Shown here: positions 20,701 through 35,700 of the stretch, one piece after another | Numbering within the stretch: position 1 is the stretch's first letter | Layout of the letters: every line of letters begins with the position of its first letter | Origin: Shimia gijangensis | GTDB taxonomy: Bacteria; Pseudomonadota; Alphaproteobacteria; Rhodobacterales; Rhodobacteraceae | Length of the DNA stretch: 64,000 bases | NCBI RefSeq assembly: GCF_900142085.1 | Contig: NZ_FQZQ01000021.1 | Span: 1-64,000, forward strand | Direction of reading: 5' to 3' | Notes under the pieces: generated by a model | Databases searched by the model: none | The model's input: the letters and a program-made list of their open reading frames with translations, nothing else | What the model was told of the DNA's origin: nothing | Translations under genes and position numbers: made by a program

Positions 20701-23700
20701 AAAACGCACAAATCAACACACGCAATTCCGAAACTGCTGATACAATTGATCAAGGCGTCTATGTGGGCGCAACCAATGCTGTAAGCCTGGTCGACGCTGC
20801 CGGTAGTGTCGGCGTCGGCATTGCAGGCATTGCCGGGGCGGTCAGCTTTGGCACGATGAAGAACGACGTGAACGCCTCGATCGGTGCGGGCACGGTTCTG
20901 AACACCAAAACAGATCTGAGCGTCAACGCGCTGGCCAAGCGCAATCTTGAAGGCTACACGATCGCCGGTGCAGGTGGTGTCGTTGGCCTTGCGGCATCGA
21001 TCAATGTCTGGTCGATCGGTGAGGACTTCGGGTCGTCCTATGACAACTCCGAAAGCGAAAATACTGGCGGAGATAACGTAAACACATCGCAAGACGCCCT
21101 TGAGGATGACGGCGATGCCAACAACGCATCGTCCGCAACCCAAGGTAACCTTGATGACACGTCTGATGACGTCAACACCGGCTTGTCGAGCATGGATGAC
21201 TCTTCTCATGCAGGCATTGATGAAAACTCGGCTGATGACAGGGCAGGTAAGCTTCTTGATGCGACGGCCCTGACCCTTGGGGCGGATGAAAACAGCTTTA
21301 CCGGCGCGGATATGAACAGCTCGCTTACCGCGTCTTCTGTCGGGCCGCAGCGCGGCGTTAATGCCATCGTCGAGGGCGGTGTCATCATCAACGCTGGCGA
21401 TGACGTCAACGTTGATGCGTCGGAAGAAATTACTGTCAAAGTTCTGGACGGTGCCGTCGGGGTCGGCGTGGTCAGCGCGGGTGCGGCTGTCACCGTATTG
21501 AATGTCACCAGCAAGGTTCAAGCCAAGCTGGGTGGAACGATCACTGCTGGGGGTGACATCACAGTTGGTGGCTTCGGCAAACGTGATCTTGATTATACTG
21601 CTTTCGTGGGCTCGGGTGGTCTTGCCGCTCTGGGTGGTGCTGTCACAGTCATAAACGATAACAGTACCTTGCTGGCAGAGGTGTCCAACAACACCGTAAT
21701 TCGTGACGCCAACAGCTTGTCGATTTTTGCAAACACCGATCAGGACTTCACGTCCCATGTTGTCGGCCTTCAAGTTGGTGGGGTCGCGATTGGTGTCGGC
21801 TTCAGCAAAATCAGCGCTGATGATGGCAATGCCAGCACAATCGAAACGCATGCGCGCATTGGTGATAACGTTGATATTGGCCTGGCGACGGAATTGCCTG
21901 CCGCTCCGGGCGAGGACCCTGTGTCCGTCCCGCATGAAGTGGGCGATATTTCGGTCAAGGCGAACTCCACAATCGACTTTGATGTTGACCTTCATGCTGG
22001 CGCCGCAGGGGGCTTTGCCGGGTCGTTCAACTTTGTCTTCGTCGACAACGAGTCCAAAGTTCGCGCTGAAATTGGTGACAACGTTGAAATCGACTCCGAT
22101 GGTCAGATCACTGTCGAGGCCCGCGCGTCGCACAAAGCTGACGTCGATATTGTCGGCATCACTGCCGGTGTCGCGGCAGCGGGTGTTACACTTGGCCGTG
22201 CGGATTTCGCGTCTGATGTGCGCGCCCGTGTCGGCAACAACCTGAAGTCCGATAGCGAAGGGTTGGATGTCGTCGCCCTTTATAACCACTCACGCGCTGC
22301 AAACGGGACCATCACGAAAGATGGCGGTCGCGGTATTTTCGTCGAAACCGGTGCTGGAGGCGGCGGTTTGTTCTCCGGCCAGGGCTCGGTGCCGACTGCC
22401 GAGGATCATACCAATGTGGTTGCCATAATTACGGCTGATGCCGACGATACGACCTTTGGTGCCATCAATACGGGTGCTGGGGACGTGCTGGTTGATGCGC
22501 ATGGCGCATTCTTCACTGAAGCCAAGGCGTTCGCATTCTCCCTCGGCGCTTTGGCTGTCGGTGCTTCGATTGCCACGGCCAAGTCGCACGGAAGCGTTAA
22601 GGCGAAAATGAATGGTGACATCGTGGGCGGTCAGAATGTGACCGTCAAAGCGGTTGTTGTCTCTGATGCCGTAGCAAGCGCCGAAGCTGCAGGCGGTGGT
22701 TTGATCGAAGTCACAATTCCCATTTCGAAAGCCGAAGTCACCCCGGTGGTCGAGGCATCGATCGGCGAAGATGCGACGAGTACGGTTGCCGGTGATATCA
22801 AGGTCCATGCCGTTTCCGACGGCAGGGCGGATGCATCCGGGTCGGCCAAGGCCGGGTCTCTTGCCGGTGTCGGCTCGATGGAAGTGACAAGTGTGGTGTC
22901 TCCGACGCTGTCTGCTTTCGTGGAAAGCGGTGCGACTGTCGGCGGCTCAACGCTCGACATCAGTGCCCTTCACAACTTCGACGTGGCCGCAGGCCGTAAA
23001 TCGAAAGCTTACAGCGAAGCGGGCAAGGTTTCCGCTTTGGGCTTCCAGTTCACTGAGGCGCGTGCAATCGCATCGCCGACGCTCAACAGTTATCTTGAAG
23101 GCGATGCCAACGTGACGCTTGACGGCACGCTAAGCATTTCTGCCAAAGCGAAAAACGACGCTGATGCGGACGTCGAAAGCCTGAATGTCGGCATTATCGT
23201 CAGTGTTGGCGAAACCGACACCTATGCCGAAGCCAACGGGTCTTCGACAGCGGGTATCACGTCGACAGGCAGCGCCTCTACAACGCCGAATATTGTTGTC
23301 GGCGGCATCGGGATCGTTGCAACAACAAACGACACCGCAAACGCTAAAACGGAATCCGCCTCAGGCGGTCTGGTGTCTTCGGCTTCGAATACGTCAGTGG
23401 CCTATGCCAACGCCAAGGAGAACAGCAGCAACTGGGATCCGCTCAGCGATTCCGACAGCAGCTTCACTCTGGACAGCAATTATGTTGCGGCCAATGCCTA
23501 TATTGGCGGCAATACCTCGATCCTTGTGACCGATGACAACGGCGGTACCGGTAATATCACTGTCACCGCAGGCGCCAAGCCGCAGGCCGATGCCTATACC
23601 AAAGGCTCCTCTGGCGGTGGCGTCGATGTAGGTGGGTCATTTGCCGTTGCGCGTCTTCAGCCCGTGGTCAAAGCGACCATCGACAGCGGAGCCGTTGTTG

Positions 23701-26700
23701 ACGCCGAAGGCACTGTTGCGCTTGACGCATCGGCAACACCCGGCACGGGCGTTGTCCCGACCTTTAGCATCGACGGTATCAGCATTGATGATGATACGCT
23801 GACTGTTACAGCACATGGTCTCGAAACAGGCCAGCTTGTCGAATACGTCGATAATGGCGGTGTCATTGGCGGGCTCGACGGATCGGTTGCCGAAACGATT
23901 ACGAACTCGAACGGGGTGGATACGATCGAGTACTTTGATCGTGAATATTCGACCATCTATATTGATGCCAATACCATCGCCCTGGGCGCCGAGTTCGACG
24001 GCGCGACGGTCAATCCGCTGACTGAGGAAATTACCTTCGAATCCGAGCATGGCTTCCGTGCCGGTGATAAAGTGATTTACCGCACCGACAGCACCGATTT
24101 GCCCGGTTTGACGGATGAGGCGGCCTACTACGTCATCGTGGTGGATGCTCTGACGATCAAGCTGACGACAAGTCAGGCAATTGCGCTTAACCCGGATAGT
24201 GCCTTCAAATCCTTTTTGCCTTCGAGCGTCGATGACATTGCTGACGCGGATGCAAGCCAGAACAACACCATATTCGGGTTCACCCACGGCTTCGGGGATG
24301 ATCAGGCGGTTACCTATGTGGCACCCGAGGCGCTGGTCTTTACAGACCGCCAGGTGGACGTCAGCTCAAGCAATACGATTTCCGGCGGCTACCTCAACCT
24401 TTCAACGATTGACAACGACTATATCCGTTTCGCGATCACCGACGGTTCGAACAGCGAAGGCCAGCCGTTCAGCCATGGGTTGGAAACCAACGATATCATT
24501 CTGTACCGCTTAGATTTTGTTGATGATTCAACCGAAAGCTTCGACGATATCGGCGCGACGCCGATTGGCGGTTTGGCGCAGGACACGCTCTACCGCGTGG
24601 TCAAGATCAACGACAGCACCATTGCGCTCAAACGCGCCTTTGCTGAAAACGTTAGCGTGTACTATGTGAATGACGGTGGCACGGATCGCATTATCAGAGA
24701 TGATGCCGGCAGCTGGATTGATGACGGCTTTAAGGCTGGTGAAGAGATCATAATCACCGGCAGTGCTGGCAATAACGACACCTACACAATCAGCAGCCTC
24801 TCGGCGTCTGAGATCGTGCTTAGCGGTAACCTCAGCTACTTCAATCGTGTCGACCAGTCGATGACGGTTGGATACCAAAACGTAAGCTCAACCGACTATG
24901 TAACGTTGAAGTTGGGTGGCGGAACCAATTGGAACTCCGTGTCAAGCTTTATTGTTGGCGATAGCATTGATCTGTCTGGTCTGCCGCTTGGTGGAACGGC
25001 CGTGATTGATGCCATCAGTGGTGACACGATCCGGTTAAGCCGCACGGACGCAGGGCTGGTGGCCGGTCCCCATGCAAATGCAAGTGTGCAGGCCAGCTCC
25101 AGCGACGTCGACAGCTTCGACACCGAAATCATCGCACTGACACCGAACAAGGGCTATCCGTTCGATAATTTGACCACCGCGGATGATCACCTGCCGGGCA
25201 ACCTGACGGATCCGGGCAATTCCGACACCCACTCGCTGATCCGCTTGGCCGATCTTCCCATGCAATACAGCGACGGCGGTCTGGTGGATCTTGTTTCTGG
25301 TCAAACCTACTATGTCGACTATGTCAGCAGCACGGAATTCGGGCTCTCCCTGACCCCGGGCGGCGCGCGGCTTGATCTTGTGGTCAATGCCGGGGGCGTC
25401 ACCCAACACCTTATTGGGGCACTTGCCGAAGACATCAGTGCCGGTCCGGGGACCCATGATCTTCGGATTGACCTGACCAGTTTCGCCAGTGGCGGCACGT
25501 TGTTTGGGCCAGGTGGTGTTCCGCTGAGCCTGTTCGCGCCGCAGTCTGGTGACGGTATCTCATCGGCAACCGCAAAAGGGTCGAGCGGTTCGATCGTTGG
25601 TGTGAAGCAAAACAGCGCCGACTTGACCTCGACCTCCAACGTAAGTGGCGCGATCAACGCGGACTTCCTGCGTGCCGGTCAGGATGTAACCATCACCACG
25701 CTGGCTGATGTCCACCAAACCGTTAGCACGACAAACGGGTCCGGTGGGTTTGTGGCCGTGGGCAATGTCGACTCGCGGACAACGACCGTTCTGACAAGCA
25801 ACGCGCTTATTGGCGCCAATAGCCAGATCATCGCAGGTCGTGATCTCCGGATAAATGCAGCGGCAGATGCCAGCAGCGACAGTTCGGCAACCTCCAAAAC
25901 CGGTGGCTTTGTAGGTGTCGCAGACGCCGACAGCCGCATCAACCTTGACTATAATGTCGACGCGATCATCGGTGATGATGCCGTTGTTCTGGTCGGAAAC
26001 CTGGCCAAGCTGGCCGTTTCAGGTGCCGTCCGCGGCAAGTCAACTTCGACCGCTCGCGGCAATGGTTTCGGCGGCGACGCAGATGGCCGCTCGGACTTCA
26101 TCACAGACAGCGCGCGCGCAGATGTTTCAATCGGCACACGGGCCAAACTTGAAGCGCAAGAGGTGATACTGAAATCAACTGTTGGCGACGTCACCGACGG
26201 TAATTCGGGCTGGACAACCAACGTCAATGCTTCTTCAGATGCGCGCGGCGGCGGGTTCTATTCCGAAGGCACCGCAGATGCGACGGCCAAGTATCAGGCA
26301 GATAACGTCATAACCGTGAACACGGATGCCGAAGTCATTGGCTACCGTGGTGTCGATTTCATCACCTCGTTTGATGATGTCCGGACCACGGCATCGGCCT
26401 ATACCCGTTCCTCGGGTCTGTTTGGGTATGTCAGTTCGGATACGACCGTTCAGCAGGATCTGGATGGTCTGGTCAGGGGCTTTGATAACGCCGAGGTTAC
26501 GGCTGGCCCCCGGATCGAACTGCAAACCCCGGGTGTTGCGAACCCAGACGGTGACTTCACCGAACTGGCGCAATTCCAGAATGGCAAGTTCCGCCTCGCG
26601 TTCTATGTGACCACTTCGAACGGTGGACACACGGAAGTTGGAAACAGCGCGCGACATTCGAAACGCTCGCTGGCATCTGGTGGTTCGGATTCACATGGCG

Positions 26701-29700
26701 ATCACAGCACAGACTTTGACGAAGATATCGATTTCGATAGCGACGTGACGATCTTATCAGGACGTTCGCCCGAGCTGGATGTCGTCCGGGACGTGCTCAT
26801 CGATGACCGTGGTTTCATTCAAAAAGCGATCAATGTCACAATCGATGACCGCGCTCAGGGTTCGAACTCGCGGCTTGATGCCGGTCAAATCCAAAGTGAC
26901 CTGATTGTCGTCAACGACATCGGCAACCCGGGTCCGGGCGACGTCGCCTTTGACTCGGCTTATATGGACGGCTCCAACGGTGTTTGGACCTTCCGTGAAA
27001 CGCTGGAACGTGTGCGGATCACAAATGCCTCGGACCGCGATATCGAGATCAACAACATCGATGTTCAGTCAAGCGACAAGCCTCTGGTGTGGCTCAACCC
27101 GTCCCATACGGCACCGTTGACCTTTACAATCAATGCCGAGGTCGCGCCGACGCTGATCGAGATCATCAACACCGGTAACAGCAACATCATCATCGATGGT
27201 ACGATCAACAATCCGATAGGCACAACGTCCATCGTCAACACCGGTGGAGGAGGCTTTGGCTCTATCCTCTCTGGCAAAGATCGCGGCGTGACGTCGCCTG
27301 TTGGCCGACAATCGTTGATCATCACCAACATCCTGAATGTCGACGCGGCAAACGATGTTGGCTCGAACAGCGAGCGCCTGAATGTTGATTTGGTCAGCGT
27401 TGCGGGTCTGCCCGAAAGCCTGTCCTTCAGAACCAGCCAGGTCAGCGCCTTGAGCGACACGATCTTCCTGGGCCAAGGCAGCAAATTCGTCGATGGCCAA
27501 TTGATTCAGTATACGTCGTCCAATGCCGATATCGGCCTGACCAACGGGGCATACTACTATGCTCTGGTCAGCGAAGACGGCCAGTCGCTGCAATTGTTTT
27601 TGACCCCTGGTGGCGCGGCAGAAGACCTTGTTTTGGGTGCCAATTTGTCGGACGATCACACCTTCACAGTTGTGGAAGCGATCACCATTGATGCCGCCGA
27701 CAATATTGACCTTGATCTGCGGGCCTTGAAACGCGAAGGCGCGGCCGCTGGCGAGTATATTGTTAACGTTGACCGCATCGCCGCGGGCAATACGGCAGAC
27801 GTTCTTCTGCAGCAAAGCCTGCACCAGAGCAGCGTCGCTGGCCGCGTGGGTATCGCGGTTGAGTGGGACGACAATCCTTCGGCCACATCTCCGACCAACC
27901 CGGACTCAAGCAACCACTTCGAATTCTTCTTCGATCCCGATAGCGGGTTCAATTCATATATCGGTCCCATCGAAGGTTTCGTTGGGGACAGCCTTGTCAG
28001 CACGCCGATTGCCGTGACCACCTATGATTTCCGTGGTCTGGAGCGAGCTTCGAAAGATCGCATTCTGGCGGGCTTGCAAGCTGGCGACGGCGCATACACA
28101 ACCGCCGATGCAAACGGTGACATCATTGTCAAAGCTGCCAACACCACTGCCGGTCAGCCCTTGATCAATGTCCTTGCCCTCACCGAAATCGCGAATGACG
28201 GCCTGAACTACAATGATGGAGACATTACGGTCGTAACTGATGGCTACATCACGCTGACCGAAGTGACCGGCCACATGCGGCTGGAAGAAGTCCGATCGAC
28301 CGGTTCGGACGTTTTGCTGTATTCGCCGATGTCGATTATTGATGCGAATAACGATGACAACACCAACGCGGCAGATGTCTCAGGCCGCAACATAACGATG
28401 GTGTCTGCGTCCGGTTCGGTGGGCAACGTGGCGCCCGGATTTGTCAATCCGGATCCAAGTGACGTATCCGCACAGATCGTGACACCGGTGGTGTATGATA
28501 GCGGTGCAGCCGGTGGTATCGGCGAAATCGGGAACTTCCTTGAAATCAATGTCGCCAATTCCGACAACGCGACAGGTGTCCTGCGGGCCTATGACGCCGC
28601 ACCGGCCACAAGAACCGATGGCATCTTCATCGACGAGGTGTCGGGCGACCTGAGAGTCTATCTCGTTTCGACCAGCCATGATGTCAGCCTGAGAACGACG
28701 TCGGGTTCGATCCTTGATGCAAATGGTGACGATGCGACAGCCGCAAATATCATTGCCCGGTCCATTGATCTGGACGCAAATGGCGGATCGATCGGTACGA
28801 AGGCCAATGCGTTTGAAATCAATAGCCGCTTTGATCTCAGTACGAATGCGTCTTTGATCGCGAACATTGACGACGTGGGACTTGAGGCCGATGGCGATGT
28901 GGTTGTCACCGAAACCGACGAAGAATTGCGCCTTGCGCTTGGTCACAGCTACCTAGGTGACATCGTCCTTGTGGTCCGTGAAGCAAATGACAACAGCCAG
29001 AACCAGGATCTGTTGTTGATCAAAGATGGATCAGCCCGCTTTGCTGAAACCAATGATGTTGCGCCTGGCGGTCATGATGACTCGTTGCGGCCGCTGCCGC
29101 ATGGTTTGATCCTTGCCGAGGCAGGTTATGTCGAACTGCGCGTGGGGGATGATTTTGCATCCCACGAAAACAGTGCGATTGTGGCGGCTGAGGGCATCGA
29201 CATCTTTGTGGATGACGAAGGCGACTTGTCCAACACCGACGAAGATTATGGCGCCAGCGCCGTGCTGCGCGGTCAGATCATCGCAGGTGCCGTCATGGTT
29301 ACGCTGGGCAACCGCGTTCCGGGCTCGCCCAGCACCCCGACGGGAACCACCCGAAGCGCTCCGATTGGCACATGGCGGCCCTGGGGCACAGACGGTGACA
29401 TCCAGACTGACGGTTCTGCGGATGGGATCACCAGGGTTTTCGGCAATACCGATGTGGACCTCATTCAGTTCGGTGATACCGGAGGATCAACGGGTCAGAT
29501 CGCCTGGGGTAATGATGGCTACATCTACCTTGGTTCGGAAACGCGGGCCTATGGTTCTGCCGATGCTGTGACAGGTGATTATGCAACGCCTGATGCCCGT
29601 GATGACGGGCAGGACAGCTTTGTTGTTTATTATCTGCAGGATACAGCGACACAAACCTCGCCTGCGATCACGACGATCACCTATGCGACCGAACCCTATG

Positions 29701-32700
29701 ATACGCAAAGCATTGTGGACGGCACGACCGTTGAACTCTCGGTTCTGGCCGGTCAAACGCTCACGCTTGACGGGCAGTCCGACACGGATACTTACGAAGT
29801 GTTCACGCTGGGCAGTCAGGACGATGAGCGGAATTACATCATCAACATCCTCGACACTGGGGAAGAGGACGATGGTGTGGACGAAGCGTTCATCTACGGC
29901 TTTAACAGCGAATTGAATGGTGTTGACGATCCCAATGACGATATCTTCCTTCTGCGTACGGCAGCTGAATTGCCTGGCGAAGTGGCGGATCGCCCCGGAT
30001 ATGTCGCGCTGTTGCATGGCACACTTGATGGGTATCAGGATGTTCTGCCGGAAACCTTCGACAGCGCCAAAGTGCAGCGCATTTCCTACGACAGCGGTCT
30101 GAACGGTCGTCTGACGATCGAAGGGCAGGGTGGTAACGACCACTTCTACTCGGACGATACGACGGTCATCACGACGATTGACGGTGGCGAAGGCAATGAC
30201 GTCTTCCAGATCGGTCAGATCTTTGGTGAAAACCGTAACGAAGCGGACGGAAACCTGCTGGCGCAGGATGTCTTCCCTGATCTCAAACCGACAACACGCG
30301 GCTGGCTCAGCCGTGGGTCCTCAGCGCCGCTTCTGGCGCAAGGCGGTGGCGGCAACGATGAATTCCGCGTCTATTCCAACCAGTCTGAATTGCGGCTGGA
30401 AGGCGATGATGACAACGACCTGTTTATCGTTCGCGCCTTCGCAATTTCGGCAACGACGGATTATGACTGGAACGAAGACGGCTCGATTGACATTGCCGAC
30501 CTTCAGGCCGCTGTGGACCTTCTGAACGAGATCGATGCAAATGGCGATCTTGCATTTGTTGGCCGCGCGGACGCAGTTGAGCTGAAGGCACTGCTGTCTG
30601 ACGGTGGGGCCGGATACACCACTGATCGCAATGGTGACGGCGGCATCAATTTCCTCGACGCCTTTATCACTGTTGGCCATACGAAGGACGACATCATCGT
30701 TCTGGACGAAGATGGCGTTGCCAGCCCGCAGATCGGGTTGGGCTTCTCGGTCGCGCAAGCTCCGGATATCCGCGCTGGCGGTGGCCAGGATGAGGTGCGT
30801 TACAACATCAATGCCCCGGTGTCGGTCGAAGGCGGAACCGGCTTTGACAAGCTTGTCATCCTGGGCACAGAATTTGCCGATGACATTGCGATTACCGACC
30901 AGGGCATCTTCGGCGCAGGCCTGAATGTGCGCTATTCGACCGTGGAAGTGGTCGAGGTTGACGGGCTGGAAGGTGATGACAAATTCTACGTCCGCTCGAC
31001 AGCCTTCGGCGTCGCATACCGCGTCATTGGCGGTCTGGGGTCTGATATCATCAACGTCGCTGGCGATGTTCAGGAAGACATCATCACACGCGAACTGGAA
31101 GGTGTTTCCGGTGCTGCGGACCACATCGTGGTTTCTGATGATTACCTCTATGACGGATCTGTCATCGATGGGCTGCAATACAACGTCACCACCGACGGCG
31201 AAGGCCTTGTTGTCATCGACGAAGGCACAGACGGCTTTACGGCTGTGCGTGAAGGCGACGCGTCTCGCGAAACCGACAGCTATACCGTTCGTCTTGCCCG
31301 CGCGTTGACGGATGACGACGTGGTTTACGTGACCGTGTCGGGTGCCCGTTCGCCGCAGGAAGAACAAGACGGCACCTTGCCGAATGATGGCTTGCCCGGC
31401 GGCAAGGGGGACAGCCTCTTGATGTCCTCTGGTGACACGACGTCTGATACCGTTGCTCAGGCCAGCATCCTTGGTGTCGACTATCTGGCCCTAACGAACC
31501 AGATGGTAGATGAAGATTTCCTTCGCGAAATTGTTATGGACGGCACCACACTTTACGTTCCGAACCGTGCAGTGGTCCTGAAATTTACCAAAGATAACTG
31601 GCATATAGCGCAAACTGTTGATCTTCTGGCTGTTGATGATCTGCGCGCCGAGGGCGACCGGATCACAGTGGTTCAGCATTCGGTGATTTCCAACGCGGCG
31701 GACTATGATGCCATCGACGTGCGCAACGTCGAAGTGGAAGTCCGCGACAACGACACGCCCGGCGTTCTTGTGACCGAAATCGAAAACGGTTCGGCAACCA
31801 TCGTTGGGGGCATCGTTACCGATTTTGTCGAAGACGCCCGCAGTCTGGTTGTCGAAGGCACCAGTGGCGGAACGGAACTGACCGACCAAATTCTGGTTCA
31901 GTTGCAAAAAGCGCCGGAAGCTGGCGATACAGTCGTTATCAAACTGAACCTTGGTGGGCTGTACGGGGACCTCGGGCTGACCGATCTGACGGACAAAGCC
32001 ATCGAACTGAGCGATGGTGGAACTGGTCGCTTTGATGCTGCAACGAACACGATTTCCTTCGATGCAAGCAATTGGGATCAAGCTGTCCTTGTCACAATTC
32101 TGGCAGAGAATGATGACGCTAGAGAAGACCCTCAAACAGCCGTCATCGGCTTTGGCCGGAACCTTGCGTCGATCACGGCCGATATGGAGCTTACTGCCTG
32201 GTCTGATGACGAGGGTGTCACTGAGTTTGCTGCATTTAGCCTGACCTCCGGTGGCTGGATATCCAGCGGCTTTGAGGTTGGCGAAACGGTAACCATTACT
32301 GGGGCGTCAGGGATCACGGGCGGCGTCATCAAAGGGTTCGACAAAGCTGGCTTGACCCTGATCCTTGATGTCGACGGATCCGGTATTACGCCGACCGATC
32401 TGACGGGTGTCTCTGTGACGCGTGATGCGCCGACAGGGCCAATTACGGTTGATGCGAACAACGATTATGTGTTCCCGAACCTGCGCTCCGGCACCGGGCT
32501 GTTGGATATCGAAGTAATCGATAACGACACAGCCGGTTCGGTTGTTCTGATCAGCGGTCGCGATACGGTGCTGATCCCTGATGATCTGGGCACTGTGGCA
32601 GACGAATCCGTCCCGGACACATACAACCTGCGTCTGACGAAAGCGCCGACTGCGGATGTTAACGTAGCGGTCGTGACGGATGGTCTTGCGAATGTCACAA

Positions 32701-35700
32701 GCATCAATGGCGTAAGTGTCACCCTTGATGACTACGTCGAAGTCGGCGGCCCGCGGGCTTCGCAAGTGTTCGTTGGATCGATCATATTTGATGACACAGG
32801 CGCCAACGCGACATTGACACGCGGAACCGGCGAAGATTTCGGAAGCTTTGTTTCTGAAGGCTGGGACGCAAAGGACCTGATCCGGATCAGTGTCTCTGGT
32901 ATCGCGGATGGCGACTTCGAGGTTCTTTCGGTCACGGATCACGTGCTCACATTGGTGCAAAGCGATCTGGACACTGTCGGCGGACCGATTTCGGCCGTCG
33001 AAGTCCTGGACGAGGTCGTCCTGTCGCGTCTGGCTGAACGGGACATGTGGACTGGTACTGTGTCCTACACCACGGTGGATGGTGCACCGGCACTTGTCCG
33101 GACCGAAGCCTTCGGAGCCGGAAATGAAAAAGTGCAAGGCTGGCTTAAAGAAGGTTTCCTGGAAGGCCAGTGGGTCCGTATCTCGGATGGTGTGAACGAA
33201 ATCGAAGCCAAGATTGCGATTATCCGCGGCTTCAACGACTCGCAGGATCATACGATCCAGTTCACCCTTGACCCGAACGCGGATGTTTCAAGCGCTGCTT
33301 GGCTGACTGATGCCGCCGATGATCAGGTATCCGTAACGCGGATTGCTGCAAATGCGGTGTTCACGACGGCAGACTACTACATGCTTCAGGAGATCGAGCT
33401 GACGGCTGATCCCCATTACGAAGTGCCGACCACCCGCGAAGGTGTCAAAATCTTCCCGGTCAAGGCGCACCGCCTGAGCGATCTTCGTGGTCCGCTGGCT
33501 GTCGAAGGTGGCCCGTCCGGTGCCGACCGCTCGCTTACCAACGGTGTCAAACTGCCGGGCGAGGAAGACAGCTTCCTGATCGCCATCAGCGCGCAACCGC
33601 CGGAAAGCCAGCAGATCGACGTTCTGAACATCTTCAACGATGGATCGAAGGCCGACACATCTGGCGTTCTGACCGAAACCACCCTGACGGGCTTTGGTAT
33701 GGGACCGGATCTGGTCTTCCCCAATGTCACAGGACCGCTCTTTGGCGAGGGCTCTGAAAGCGAACAGGGCACGACCCTGACCTTCCCTGGCGGCGTCAGC
33801 TTTGGCAAAGTGAACTTTGGTGCTAGCGGTGTGACAAACGACAACCAGGTCAGCACGGTTGAAGTTGTCAACGTCATGCTTGGCGAAGGCAATGACCTGG
33901 TCGAAGTCGAAGGCACGCTTAACCCCGCGCCCGCGGTCTCGGCCGAGAACGAGTTCGCGGCGATTGCCGAATGGTCTGATCGTGATTTTGACTTCCTTTA
34001 CGACAACCAGCCCGAGTTCCAAGGTCAACTGGTCATCACGCGAGAAGGCTTTAACTGGAAAGGCGAGGGATTCCTTGTCGGTCAGTCCGTCTTTGCGGTG
34101 GCTGACAATGGGACTCAGGTATATCTGGGACATGTCATCGGCATTGAAGACGCTTTGGCCTATGCCCCGACGGATATCGATCCGAAGACGGACGAACCCT
34201 ATCGTGATCCGTCCGACAACTCGCTTCTGATCCTCAGCGCGACGACATTGCCTGCGGGCGTTGACTTCAGCGGTTCGACCAAGCTGGTCGCAGTGGATCA
34301 AGATGTCATCGAGCTTCTGACAGTTGACGTTCTTGCCGCGACATCTGCGGGTGCAACGCTGCGTTGGAACACCAATGACGGCACCACCGGTGCTGCAGAC
34401 TGGACCGAGGCGGGCTTCCTGGAAGGTCACCTGATCCATGTTGGTATCGGCGACGAAAGCCGCGAGTATCGCATTGTTGAACTTAGCGACGACAACTTGA
34501 AGATCGTGGTTGAAGGCACGGGCCTTGACGGGTTGACCGAGCTTTCGGACACGTTCTGGGTCCAAGGCAGCCATGGCGGGCTGACTGTGCTTCACGGCGG
34601 CGGCAACCTGTATGTCGATGTGCTGGGAAAATTCAATCTGGACACAGTGGGTGACAATACAGACGCAGCGCGTCTGGATGGACGTAGCTTTGTCGAAGCC
34701 GACTTTGCCGTTGGCGATTTGATCCAGCTGGAAGGTGAGAGCTTCACGCGTACGATTGAGAACATCCGGGATGCGGTTGCCAGTGACTACGGCGTCACAC
34801 CAACGTTTGCCAGCTGGGGTGAAGACTCCTTGCTGGTTCTGAGCGCTCCGAACGATGGGTCCCTGATGGGCTACGCCGACGTTGATACTGTAACGATCAG
34901 CAGCCATCCTGAGGAGCTGTTCCTCATCAGCAAAGTCGAGGCCAATGAGGTCACGGTGACGGTCAATGTAACAGTCGAAGTCGAGGTTGTTGCAGGAAGC
35001 ACCTCTACTGGTGAACTTGAAACCATCGTGACGCTGAATGAGGACCAAACCTGGTCCGGACTTGGGTTCGTTGCTGGTGGTGTTCTCTTCATCGACGGCT
35101 ATGCCGGTGCGTTCACGATCGCCGATATCCTTCCGGATGACAAAACTCTGGTTCTTCTGGATGCGGCGCTGGCCAACTGTGGCGGCGACGATGGCGGCGC
35201 GACGCTGACTATCACGACCTATGACTGGACAACAGCTGGAGAGCAGCGCAAAGGCGGCGATCACTTCATCGTCACCGGTGGCGCAGGCCCTGAAAGCCCA
35301 CTGGTCATCTACGGTGATACAAGCCAGGACGGCGTGTGGTATTCGGGTGATCCGAACGATCCCTATGGCATTGAGTTTGGTGAGAAACCGTTTGATCCGT
35401 TCCCGACGCTTCCGGACGGAGAAAACGAAGATGATGAGTTCATCTTTGCAGTCGCCAACCCGTTTGACCTTCACGGTCACGACATCATCGACGCTTCGGC
35501 TCTCTTCGCTGATGACGCTGCCAATGGCATCTATAAGAGCGTCGGCATCATCGCCTATGGCGGTATGGGTGATGACTTGATTATCGGGTCCCAAACTGGT
35601 GACCATCTGGCCGGTGGTTCGGGCAATGACACGATTATCGGTCAGGCCGGGACAGACCATATCTATGGTGACAGCGGCTTTAACGTTAATATCCTGACCC

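Noticed and set aside
20124-22289. Long open frame (721 codons) antisense to the giant gene
   Set aside because: Arises from the codon pattern of a high-GC repetitive gene; product has no family resemblance and the sense frame is clearly coding.
33288-35660. Long open frame (790 codons) antisense to the giant gene
   Set aside because: Same reason: a shadow of the sense strand with no ribosome-binding site and no recognisable domains.
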